This document shows, piece after piece, positions 1-7,524 of a stretch of 31,524 nucleotides of DNA. The position numbers and the translations under genes were made by a program. The DNA is from a virus. The DNA is taken from IMG/VR virus record IMGVR_UViG_3300029319_000283, positions 1 through 31,524 of that record. One strand, written 5' to 3'. The notes under the pieces were generated by a model, which searched no databases, was not told the DNA's origin, and saw only the letters and a list, made by a program, of their open reading frames with translations. Within the stretch, counting starts at the first letter, position 1. Each line of letters starts with the position of its first letter.

Positions 1-1
1 C

Positions 2-379
2 AGCACAGCAGGGTCAATCGCTGTGACAGGCGAAGGGAATAGCACCACGACTAATTTGCAACAAGGGTTGGCAAAAGCGTGGTCTGGTATTGATGCTGAC
101 AGCAGTGTCAGTCAATATGACAGCTTTAATATAGCAAGTATAACAGATACAAGTGCAGGATTGCAATCTCATAATTTAACAAATTCTTTTACAGATACTA
201 CCTTTTGTTGCACAGCAAGTTGTAACGGAAACTCCGTAGAAAATTTCGGAAGTGTAGAGGTACAGAATGGAGTTGGTTTAGGTGCAGGTTTAATGGCAAC
301 TCGTTCTTTTAAAACTGCTACTAACGCAGTAGCAGACTTAAACTTTGTATTTGTCATAGGACACGGAGATTTAGCATGA
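2..379 (+). CDS. Tail fibre / receptor-binding protein, C-terminal fragment (gene continues upstream)
   Basis: The reading frame is open from base 2, so the GTG at 23 is not a real start and this is the 3' end of a longer gene. The visible 125 or so residues include NLQQGLAKAWSGIDADS, followed by an alternating polar/hydrophobic, beta-rich stretch that ends LNFVFVIGHGDLA. From memory, NLQQGLAK.W followed by a DSFN.AS segment is a recurring C-terminal domain of marine phage tail fibres. Two cysteines sit in FCCTASC. The stop codon overlaps the start of the next fibre-like gene (ATGA), so the two are translationally coupled. The fibre role is inferred from this motif and from the neighbour; no enzyme domain is visible. 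Confidence 0.6.
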   Translation, partial: STAGSIAVTGEGNSTTTNLQQGLAKAWSGIDADSSVSQYDSFNIASITDTSAGLQSHNLTNSFTDTTFCCTASCNGNSVENFGSVEVQNGVGLGAGLMATRSFKTATNAVADLNFVFVIGHGDLA

Positions 380-1503
380 GCAAAGCAGCAGACTTAGCAA
401 ACCTTATAGGCAACATCAACGCAGGTGGTGGTGGAGTAAATAGGAATATCATCATTAATGGTGCAATGAATGTGTCACAGAGGGCAACCTCAAGTACAGG
501 TATTGGTGCGTCTAATGGATATTTTACTATAGATAGGTTTAAAATGGTAACTGATGAATCAAATGCTACATCAGGACGGCTTACAATGACACAAGATAGC
601 TCTGCTCCTAGTGGTTTTGCTAACAGTCTAAAACTTGCTTGTACGACAGCAGATACCTCGATAGGAGCAAATGAAGTTGTTTTACTAAGGCAGATAATAG
701 AGGGACAAAATTTGCAATCCTTTGCAAAAGGAACGTCAGATGCTAAACCCTTTGCTGTGTCGTTCTATGTAAAAGGTAATGCTAGTGCTACTTATAATTG
801 TGTTCTTGGTGATGAAGATAATACAAGACAATCAGTCAGACAATTTACTGTAGGAACAGATTGGTCAAGGGTAGAATTAACTTTTCCTGCCGATACCACA
901 GGAGCATTTGATGATGACAATGCAGGAAGTCTTGAATTTAACATATATTTACACGCAGGTTCTACTTACACCAGTGGTTCACTTAATGAAAACGCATGGG
1001 AAGCAAGAGACTTTTCAAAACAAGGTTCAGGTATATCTTCATTCTTTGACAGCACAGACAGAACCTTCTTCATCACAGGTGTTCAGTTAGAAGTAGGGCA
1101 GAACCCAACAACGTTTGAGCATGAGCCTTTTGTTACCACACTTAGAAAATGTCAACGCTATTATGAAAAATCTTATAATCAAGGCACTGCTCCGGGAACA
1201 TCTACACATCTAGGCAGTCGTTCTACTGGAGGAAATCAAGCAGCAAATACAACAGGTGAAATTGGAGGGTACTTTCCATTTATAGTAACAAAACGTGCTG
1301 CTCCAACAATGACTATATACGACCAATCAGGAAACTCTGGGAAAACAACTATTTCTTTATATGGCACAGGAACAACAGCAAATCAAACAAGTTCTGTGAG
1401 TAATATGTCTGAAACAGTTTTCTTTGTATCAAGAGGTAGTGCAGGTTCACCTGCTAACGCAACTGAGTTTTATGTTCAATTTGAAGCAGATTCAGAGCTA
1501 TAG
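376..1503 (+). CDS. Tail fibre-like protein with lectin/CBM-like domain
   Basis: A 375-aa protein. The N-terminus contains NRNIIINGAMNVSQRATS, a signature seen in many phage tail and receptor-binding proteins just before a carbohydrate-binding-like beta sandwich. Near residues 235-260, ITGVQLEVGQNPTTFEHEP precedes LRKCQRYYEKSY, a pairing also usual in these proteins. The C-terminal 110 residues are Gly/Ser/Thr-rich and beta-prone. GGAG lies 7 nt before the ATG, and the start overlaps the upstream fibre stop. Likely role: a virion surface protein that contacts the host glycan. The sugar specificity cannot be read from the sequence. Confidence 0.65.
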   Translation: MSKAADLANLIGNINAGGGGVNRNIIINGAMNVSQRATSSTGIGASNGYFTIDRFKMVTDESNATSGRLTMTQDSSAPSGFANSLKLACTTADTSIGANEVVLLRQIIEGQNLQSFAKGTSDAKPFAVSFYVKGNASATYNCVLGDEDNTRQSVRQFTVGTDWSRVELTFPADTTGAFDDDNAGSLEFNIYLHAGSTYTSGSLNENAWEARDFSKQGSGISSFFDSTDRTFFITGVQLEVGQNPTTFEHEPFVTTLRKCQRYYEKSYNQGTAPGTSTHLGSRSTGGNQAANTTGEIGGYFPFIVTKRAAPTMTIYDQSGNSGKTTISLYGTGTTANQTSSVSNMSETVFFVSRGSAGSPANATEFYVQFEADSEL

Positions 1504-1511
1504 GATATATA

Positions 1512-1682
1512 ATGAATATTACATCAGCACAATATATTAAAGTAAATGATAAAAATGATAATATAAAGATTATTGTAGACGGAAAAGAAATGTCTGTACC
1601 ACTAGACCCTGATAACACAGACTACGCAGAAATACTAAAACAAGTAAAGGAAGGCACACTGACCATCAAGGACGCTGACTAG
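1512..1682 (+). CDS. Small conserved phage tail-module protein (56 aa)
   Basis: Begins MNITSAQYIKVNDKNDNIKI and continues with a VPLDPDN.DYAEIL segment and an acidic C-terminus. From memory, short proteins of this pattern (N-terminal TSAQYI, central VPLDP.N, C-terminal EGTLTI..AD) commonly follow tail-fibre genes in marine phages. The TAG stop at 1680-1682 shares its last base with the GTG start of the next gene, which supports translation of both. No enzymatic motif is visible. It may be a tail-fibre chaperone or a minor tail component, but that is speculation from position. Confidence 0.55.
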   Translation: MNITSAQYIKVNDKNDNIKIIVDGKEMSVPLDPDNTDYAEILKQVKEGTLTIKDAD

Positions 1683-2176
1683 TGTTTGACCCAATCACCA
1701 TATCAGCAAGTCTTAGCGTAGCATCTGCAGCATTTAGTAACATCAAGCGTATGTTCCAAGCAGGGCGAGACATTGAAGCGATGTCACAGGACTTGTCACG
1801 GTGGATGGGAGCAGTCAGTGACGTAGATAACGCACACAAGTCAGCCAAAAACCCTTCAATGATACGTAAGGTCTTTGGTGGTGGTAGCATAGAACAAGAA
1901 GCCATAGAAGCGTTTACTGCCAAGAAAAAGCTAGAAGAGCAACGATACGAGTTAAAACAGTTTCTAATGTTTACCCACGGAAGCAAGGCATGGGACGATT
2001 TACTTGCGATGGAGGGGCAAATACGCAAGAGAAGACAGAAAGAAGTATATGACAAGCAAGTGTTCAGAGAAAAGGTTATAACATATGTCGTATTGGCAGT
2101 GGTTCTTGTTGTTGGTATTAGTGTTTTGGGTGGGTTTGTATACGGTCTTATGGGGTTCGACAGAGGGTGGTGGTAA
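1682..2176 (+). CDS. Phage membrane-anchored protein of unknown function, C-terminal TM
   Basis: A 164-aa protein with a GTG start (MFDPITISASLSVASAAFSNIKRMFQ). It has an amphipathic helical N-terminus, a charged coiled-coil-prone middle (residues 80-130) and one strong membrane span near residues 133-158 (ITYVVLAVVLVVGISVLGG). The last 92 nt are read in a second frame by the next gene. Similar proteins occur in uncultured marine phages between fibre and structural genes, to my recollection. A virion or membrane role is possible, but no specific function can be assigned. Confidence 0.55.
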   Translation: MFDPITISASLSVASAAFSNIKRMFQAGRDIEAMSQDLSRWMGAVSDVDNAHKSAKNPSMIRKVFGGGSIEQEAIEAFTAKKKLEEQRYELKQFLMFTHGSKAWDDLLAMEGQIRKRRQKEVYDKQVFREKVITYVVLAVVLVVGISVLGGFVYGLMGFDRGWW

Positions 2177-2555
2177 CTGCGTAAGAAAAGACGGTGGACA
2201 GTACACATTTGAGTGGCTTTGTGCAGACAAGTATGGTACAATAATTTTAGCACAATCAGACAACATCAAAAACTGTTACACATGCTTTCTCAAGAAGTTC
2301 AGTGATTGGACATGGGAGCAAGAGAAAAGGCTAGGCATACGTGAAGACCCAAAGTATATCACCTGCCGTAGATACAAAAGAGTGCAAGCAAAGAACGGAC
2401 AACAAGTGTGTTTATATAAGGGAGCAAACGATACATATACGCTAGTTGTTGAAGGTCAGTGTCCAACAGAGTACCGTTGCAAGTATGATCCTTTCGGTCA
2501 AGAGCCTAATATAGACAGTGTAGTGGACTCACTCAACGATAAGTTTAAGAGGTAA
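2085..2555 (+). CDS. Cys-rich exported or membrane-anchored protein (156 aa)
   Basis: Starts inside the preceding gene with MSYWQWFLLLVLVFWVGLY, an uncleaved-anchor-like or signal-like hydrophobic segment at residues 4-24. A hydrophilic, presumably periplasmic domain follows with about nine cysteines, for example in NCYTCF and near EYRCKYDP, which suggests disulfides. AAGG lies about 9 nt before the ATG, and later in-frame starts (GTG/TTG) lack a better site. No perfect lipobox precedes the first cysteine (GGGNC), so a lipoprotein is unlikely. Family not recognised. Confidence 0.5.
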   Translation: MSYWQWFLLLVLVFWVGLYTVLWGSTEGGGNCVRKDGGQYTFEWLCADKYGTIILAQSDNIKNCYTCFLKKFSDWTWEQEKRLGIREDPKYITCRRYKRVQAKNGQQVCLYKGANDTYTLVVEGQCPTEYRCKYDPFGQEPNIDSVVDSLNDKFKR

Positions 2556-2556
2556 C

Positions 2557-2793
2557 ATGGAAATAGATCCGGTAATATTTTGGAACGTAGTGCTAACCCT
2601 TATCATAGCTCCTGCTGTGTGGGCATTTAGAAATATGATGGCAGAACTAAAACGTATTGACATCCTGTTAAATAGAACACGAGAAGACTACGCATCAAGG
2701 GCAGAAGTTAAAGACGAGATGCAACATGTTATGGATGCACTACATAGACTAGAAGATAAATTAGATAGAGTGTTGAGTAGGGATATTAAATGA
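2557..2793 (+). CDS. Small membrane protein with C-terminal coiled coil (78 aa)
   Basis: One membrane span near residues 7-26 (VIFWNVVLTLIIAPAVWAF), then a highly charged helix to the end (AELKRIDILLNRTRED...DALHRLEDKLDRVL) with heptad-like spacing. AGAGG lies just upstream of the ATG. It overlaps the 874-aa structural gene by 4 nt (ATGA). Short TM-plus-coiled-coil proteins of this shape are frequent in phage tail/lysis neighbourhoods, but the role here is unknown. Confidence 0.55.
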   Translation: MEIDPVIFWNVVLTLIIAPAVWAFRNMMAELKRIDILLNRTREDYASRAEVKDEMQHVMDALHRLEDKLDRVLSRDIK

Positions 2794-5414
2794 TACCTGA
2801 GAATTTACAAGACAGAAATGTAAGACGCTTCAAAGGTTTTACACCACAACAAGTAGAAAAGCTTTTAGAAGGTAAAGGCTTTAAGCCAAACAGCAGAGAG
2901 GCTGCAGAATATCTTGGTGCGATGGCTGAGAGAGCAGAAGAGATGCTACAGAAAGTTAAGCCTATGAAAGCCTATCAAGGTGCTAGTGTGGGTGGCTTTG
3001 ACGACAGATCAAGGAAACTATTTGATGCAGCCGTAAAGCGTTCAGCAGGGACAGATCCAAAGTCACCTGAGATACAACGCTACCTTGACAACGTAATAGA
3101 AACTCGTGGTAAACCTACAATGGTTTTCCCTGGCACTGCTGATCCGTTGCAAGGCTATCAACAGGGTGGTTTGTTTGGTAGTATGATGTATGAGCAGGGA
3201 AAAAATCCTTATAGTAATCCTCCTAAAGGGTTTAAGTACGAAGCAGACCCTAACTCTCTTATCGCAGGAGGACAGAGACTTGTGCCAGATCCTGACTCTA
3301 GTATAGCTATGAGAAGTGATCCTGTGCCACAACAAAGGGCAGGGTTGATAGATGACAGGATGCCCAAACCTATTCCTCCTGCAGGTTTTAGGCTAGAGCA
3401 ATCACCAAGAGGGGGCTATCTTTTTGTGCCTAAAGGTCAAAGCCTAGAAGACTTTCTTGCAGGAAAACCTGCTCCTGGTTCAGCTGCTCCTGGTGCAGAT
3501 GCCTTGTTACAGCCACAAACAAGAGATCCACTACCAACAACAGGCGCACCTATACAACAAAAGACACAACTAGACACAGCCCAAGCTAATCTAGCAACAG
3601 CACAACAAGAACTTAACAGACTGCAACAGCTACTAGCTAACACACCTCTTAATAATAAAACAGCTAGAGATGCTATAGTCAAAAAGATAGAACAACAAGA
3701 GCCAGTAATTACCTCAGCACAATCAGCCCTTGCGAGTGCATCAGGACAGTTTCAAACAGTAGCTGTGCCAACGGCCGCAGAAGCAGTGGGTTCAACAGTA
3801 ACCACACCACAAGATGTAATAACAAAACAGCCTGTGGACTTGATGCGAGAAGAGGTGGGACAAACCATTGACCCTACAACAGGACGACTTATAGGACGAG
3901 TGACACCTGCAGCCACAGTGGGTAGGACAACAGGCACAGCCGATGTTACACCTACAGGACCTGCACAAACAAGCATAGAGAGAACTGCTGATGCTGTTAA
4001 AGCTGTACAACCACAAGAACGCTTTGGGCAAATAACTCAAGACGCAATTGTAAAAGCACAAGAAGTAGCAACACAAGATCTTAACATCAGAGATGTACAG
4101 GCAGCTCAAGGCACAGGACAGCAAATTGTCTCCCCCTCAAAGAGAGCTTTACAGCAAGGAGAGCTTGTATCAGGGGCAGCCAACGCAGAACAGTCAGCAC
4201 AGTTCCTAGAGGGCATTGAGGCAGCCACAGGCGCACCCTCTTCAGCTGCTACAGTTCAGGGACAGCTAACAAATTTGATGACACAGTTTGAGGGTGGCAC
4301 TCCTCCACCTTGGGCATCCGGTGCAATGCGTCAGGCTACAGCTATCATGGCACAAAGAGGTATGGCAGCAAGCTCTATGGCAGGACAGGCTATCGTACAG
4401 GCTGCGATGGAGAGTGCGTTACCAATAGCTTTACAGGATGCACAGACTGTTGCACAGTTTGAGGCACAAAACCTCAGCAACAGACAACAACGTGCTGTGC
4501 TTGCAGCCCAACAAAGAGCCACATTCCTTGGCATGGAGTTTGACCAAGAGTTTCAATCAAGAGTGCAGAACGCTTCTAGGATAGCTGACATAGCCAACAT
4601 GAACTTCTCATCTGAGCAACAGATAGCTCTTGAGAACGCACAGCTTGCACAGACAGTAGACCTGACAAATTTAAGTAATCGACAAGCTATGACGATGGCT
4701 CAGGCTTCTACAATAGCACAAGCTGACATGGCTAATCTAAACAATAGACAGCAAGCAGCCGTGCAAAACGCACAGAACTTTTTACAGATGGACTTCCGTA
4801 ACCTTGATATAGCACAGCAGAACGATATGTTTAAAAGTCAATCTGTTATACAAAGCTTGTTTACAGACGCTTCTGCTGAAAACGCATCAAGACAATTCAA
4901 TGCAACAAGCGAAAATCAAACTAATCAGTTCTTTGCAAGCCTGAGAAATAATATAGGACAGTTTAATGCAACCCAAGCTAACGCTATGGAGCAATATAAC
5001 ACAGGGCAAGTAAACGCTATGGAGCAGTTTCAACAAGAAATAAATAATCAAAGAGATCAATTTAACGCTCAGAACGCTCTTGTTATAGCACAGGCTAACG
5101 CACAGTGGCGACAACAGTTAGCCACAATAAACAATGCCGCCTTGAACGAGGCAAACAGACAGAACGCACTACAAGCAAACGGTCTTACACAAAAAGGTCT
5201 TGATGAGATATGGCAAAAAGAAAGAGATCTCATGGCTTACGCTTTTGCTACAGCAGAAAGTGCAGCTGAGAGAAAAAATCAACTTGTGCTAAACAACTTA
5301 AAAGCTGATGCAGCCGGAGACACAGCTTTCTCTAGTGCATTAGGTAGCTTTGGTAGTGCAATAGTTAGTGGCTTTTTTCAGCCAAGCAATTTAAAATTCT
5401 TATTTGGGGGCTAA
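2790..5414 (+). CDS. Large Q/N/A-rich structural protein (874 aa)
   Basis: Three zones are visible. Residues 1-230 are mixed and Pro/Gly-rich. Residues about 230-420 are Thr/Ala/Gln-rich and low-complexity (TAQQELNRLQQLLANTPLNN). Residues about 490-820 form a long helical array in which NLSNRQQ / NLNNRQQ / NAQNxxxMDFRNLD / NAMEQYNTGQVNAMEQF elements recur, ending in a hydrophobic Gly-rich tail. There is no enzyme motif. Size, repeats and position within the tail/virion cluster suggest an internal virion, tail-lining or ejection-apparatus protein, a function similar to T7 gp14-16 but without recognisable homology. Virion assignment is inference. Confidence 0.6.
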   Translation: MIPENLQDRNVRRFKGFTPQQVEKLLEGKGFKPNSREAAEYLGAMAERAEEMLQKVKPMKAYQGASVGGFDDRSRKLFDAAVKRSAGTDPKSPEIQRYLDNVIETRGKPTMVFPGTADPLQGYQQGGLFGSMMYEQGKNPYSNPPKGFKYEADPNSLIAGGQRLVPDPDSSIAMRSDPVPQQRAGLIDDRMPKPIPPAGFRLEQSPRGGYLFVPKGQSLEDFLAGKPAPGSAAPGADALLQPQTRDPLPTTGAPIQQKTQLDTAQANLATAQQELNRLQQLLANTPLNNKTARDAIVKKIEQQEPVITSAQSALASASGQFQTVAVPTAAEAVGSTVTTPQDVITKQPVDLMREEVGQTIDPTTGRLIGRVTPAATVGRTTGTADVTPTGPAQTSIERTADAVKAVQPQERFGQITQDAIVKAQEVATQDLNIRDVQAAQGTGQQIVSPSKRALQQGELVSGAANAEQSAQFLEGIEAATGAPSSAATVQGQLTNLMTQFEGGTPPPWASGAMRQATAIMAQRGMAASSMAGQAIVQAAMESALPIALQDAQTVAQFEAQNLSNRQQRAVLAAQQRATFLGMEFDQEFQSRVQNASRIADIANMNFSSEQQIALENAQLAQTVDLTNLSNRQAMTMAQASTIAQADMANLNNRQQAAVQNAQNFLQMDFRNLDIAQQNDMFKSQSVIQSLFTDASAENASRQFNATSENQTNQFFASLRNNIGQFNATQANAMEQYNTGQVNAMEQFQQEINNQRDQFNAQNALVIAQANAQWRQQLATINNAALNEANRQNALQANGLTQKGLDEIWQKERDLMAYAFATAESAAERKNQLVLNNLKADAAGDTAFSSALGSFGSAIVSGFFQPSNLKFLFGG

Positions 5415-5420
5415 CATAAT

Positions 5421-5816
5421 ATGTCAACTGCAGATTATTTAAACGCATTAAATATAGCTAGAGCAAAGCATTTTGTTTTGGATAAACAAACAGGTGAAAA
5501 GAAGTCCCCCACAGACGCTATAATGCGACAAGCAATGAAGACAAAAGAAATAGAGGACACTAGAAGTGAGTTTGAAAAAAGAAACGACAGGCTTTATGAA
5601 ATGCAAAGAGACATGCAAGACATAAGTGAAGACAGCATAACAGAGTATGAGATACGACCAGGCGATACTATTTCTTCTGTACTAGAAAGAACAGGTATGA
5701 GTTTTGGAGAGTTTTTGGCTTTGAACGCAGACTCATCAATAATGTCTAGCGAGGGGGAACTCTATGCCGGAAACACAATAAGTATAGTAAACAAACCTAG
5801 AGAGACAGAAGTATGA
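5421..5816 (+). CDS. LysM-domain virion-cluster protein (131 aa)
   Basis: The N-terminal 70 residues are charged and helical. Residues about 76-122 match a LysM fold: YEIRPGDTISSVLERTGMS at the start, an LNAD turn, and LYAGNTISI at the end (the usual Y.V..GDT...IA...G.....L...N....L..G..I pattern). LysM domains bind peptidoglycan N-acetylglucosamine, so this protein may anchor or guide the injection machinery at the cell wall. It lies between two structural genes and overlaps the next by 4 nt (ATGA). No signal peptide is seen, as expected for a virion component. Confidence 0.7.
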   Translation: MSTADYLNALNIARAKHFVLDKQTGEKKSPTDAIMRQAMKTKEIEDTRSEFEKRNDRLYEMQRDMQDISEDSITEYEIRPGDTISSVLERTGMSFGEFLALNADSSIMSSEGELYAGNTISIVNKPRETEV

Positions 5817-6367
5817 TAGAACCAACATTTGATGCACCAATCCCTGGTCAATCTTTAACAAGTGAACCTAAGCTATATCCTTGGGAGTCACCACCTCAGA
5901 TTGATAAAGCAGAAGATGCCTTTGACTTTTATGTAAACACACTAAAAAAGCCGGAGACTATGGATGATATATTTATAGCTCTGAAAGAAGGATTTCCTCT
6001 TAATATTTTAGTAAAGAGCTTATTGTCTGTTGGAGTTATGGAGGGCATACACAGCATTGATGTCAGCTTAATAATAGCACCATCCATTCACGACTACATA
6101 CACGGAGCTGCTATAGCTGAGGGCATAAAGGTAAAAGAAAGACCTTTCACAAAAGACGAGCAGATGGAAGAGAAAGAGAAGAGAGTATTAGCCTCTACCA
6201 TTGAAAGAAGTCTTGAGAAGTCACCGGAGAAAGATAGAGGAAGAGAGATACTAGAAGAGGCACTATCTTTTGTGCAAGGTGAGGGCATGGAAGAGATGCC
6301 GATGGAAGAAGAGGCTGAACCATCACAGGAAGAGCCACGAGGTTTAATGGCGAGAAGAGGTAACTAA
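5813..6367 (+). CDS. Conserved phage structural-type protein (184 aa)
   Basis: The N-terminus MIEPTFDAPIPGQSLTSEPK is followed by PWESPPQ and then VMEGIHSIDVSLIIAPSIHD near residues 76-96. From memory, the blocks APIPG.SLT, PW..PPQ and VMEG.H..DV are shared by uncharacterised virion proteins in many marine and cyanobacterial phages. The C-terminus (from about residue 115) is strongly acidic and charged (KEKRVLASTIERSLEK; EEMPMEEEAEPSQEE). The start overlaps the LysM gene stop. Function unknown; association with the structural neighbours on both sides is the main clue. Confidence 0.6.
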   Translation: MIEPTFDAPIPGQSLTSEPKLYPWESPPQIDKAEDAFDFYVNTLKKPETMDDIFIALKEGFPLNILVKSLLSVGVMEGIHSIDVSLIIAPSIHDYIHGAAIAEGIKVKERPFTKDEQMEEKEKRVLASTIERSLEKSPEKDRGREILEEALSFVQGEGMEEMPMEEEAEPSQEEPRGLMARRGN

Positions 6368-6368
6368 T

Positions 6369-7520
6369 ATGGCATTTGATCCACAGGCGTTTGCTACAGC
6401 TTTCCTTGAAGGACAAGCAAAAGACATAAAGGAAAGACAGAGAGAAGGTAAAGACTACTTCAAAAGACTGTTTGAAACAGCAGAGCGTAACCTGCCTTTA
6501 CATAAAAAGATTGAGGCACAAAAGAAAACATTCATACAACTAGCAAACAACTTAAAAAAGCTTGGTATGGACGAGGACAAGATAATGTTCTACGCAAAAG
6601 ATGGACCTAAAACATTGCAAGCAATGCACGATTTGGTGCAAAAGAAAAATGCAAAGTGGAGAACAATTAGTGATGAGGATCTGAGCAAAGAAGCAGTAAA
6701 CGCTATGGCTGACATGCCTAAAGAGTTTTCTGTTGTAACAGATCAGTACGATAGTCTTGCTGATTTTATAAACGCAGGGTATGATCTTTCAGAAAAGAAT
6801 GATGACGCAGAAAGACCGGAAACAGAAGAGATAATGAGAGGTAACTTTCTCATGGGTCTTATGGGATACGGTGCAGTAGAGCGAGCCAAGGCAAGAGCAG
6901 AGACAGAAAAGTTTATTGGTGACAAGACCATCATGGATTTAAACAGACTTGCGGCAATGCAAGACTTTGCTGATCCTATGGGTGGAGCGTTTGAACCTGC
7001 TGTTGTCAACATAGGCGCAGGTCCTAGAATAATAGAAGATTCCACTAGATCAACTATACTAAAAGCACAGAACACTCTTTATGATAGATTTACCATAGGA
7101 ACAGAGGCTAACACAAGAATGGAGCAGTTCCTAATGGACAAAGGATACGATAAGGAGGCAAGAGAAAATCTTACCACTCCTTTAGTTTCAGCAGTTAAAG
7201 ACCCAACGTCAGCAGGAGGACAAGAGGAGATATTATCTCTGTCACAAGAGTTTAAAGAGAAGATGCAGTTTGAGGCATTTGAAAAGGCAACAGAGGCGTA
7301 CAACTATGGCAGAGATGAGATACAGCAGATTAGTCCTACCTATCTCACACTATATGATAAGTATGGTCCTGATAGAAAAACAACAGACTACATTAACAGA
7401 GATGCGTTAGTCACTGCACTTAAATCAGGGCTAGGACCAGGAAAATATACTATCATGGAGGGTGGTGAACTTACAGAGGTTACGGTAACACAAGACGAAA
7501 TTAATATGTTAAGAGGGTAA
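6369..7520 (+). CDS. Uncharacterised structural-cluster protein (383 aa)
   Basis: A hydrophilic, mostly helical protein with a Lys/Glu-rich N-terminal 100 residues (AKDIKERQREGKDYFKRLFE) and no membrane span, signal peptide or catalytic motif that I recognise. The ATG follows AGAGG and a 1-nt gap from the upstream stop, and the stop is 4 nt before the ATG of the 1252-aa gene. Its place between two virion-type genes suggests a component of the same complex, perhaps an internal virion or scaffold-like partner. That is inference only. Confidence 0.5.
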   Translation: MAFDPQAFATAFLEGQAKDIKERQREGKDYFKRLFETAERNLPLHKKIEAQKKTFIQLANNLKKLGMDEDKIMFYAKDGPKTLQAMHDLVQKKNAKWRTISDEDLSKEAVNAMADMPKEFSVVTDQYDSLADFINAGYDLSEKNDDAERPETEEIMRGNFLMGLMGYGAVERAKARAETEKFIGDKTIMDLNRLAAMQDFADPMGGAFEPAVVNIGAGPRIIEDSTRSTILKAQNTLYDRFTIGTEANTRMEQFLMDKGYDKEARENLTTPLVSAVKDPTSAGGQEEILSLSQEFKEKMQFEAFEKATEAYNYGRDEIQQISPTYLTLYDKYGPDRKTTDYINRDALVTALKSGLGPGKYTIMEGGELTEVTVTQDEINMLRG

Positions 7521-7524
7521 AATA

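Noticed and set aside
1666-2253. 195-aa ORF on the minus strand opposite the 164-aa gene
   Set aside because: Its composition is that of an antisense shadow, it has no ribosome-binding site and it runs against the direction of all neighbours. The rightward frames have coupled starts and conserved-looking content.
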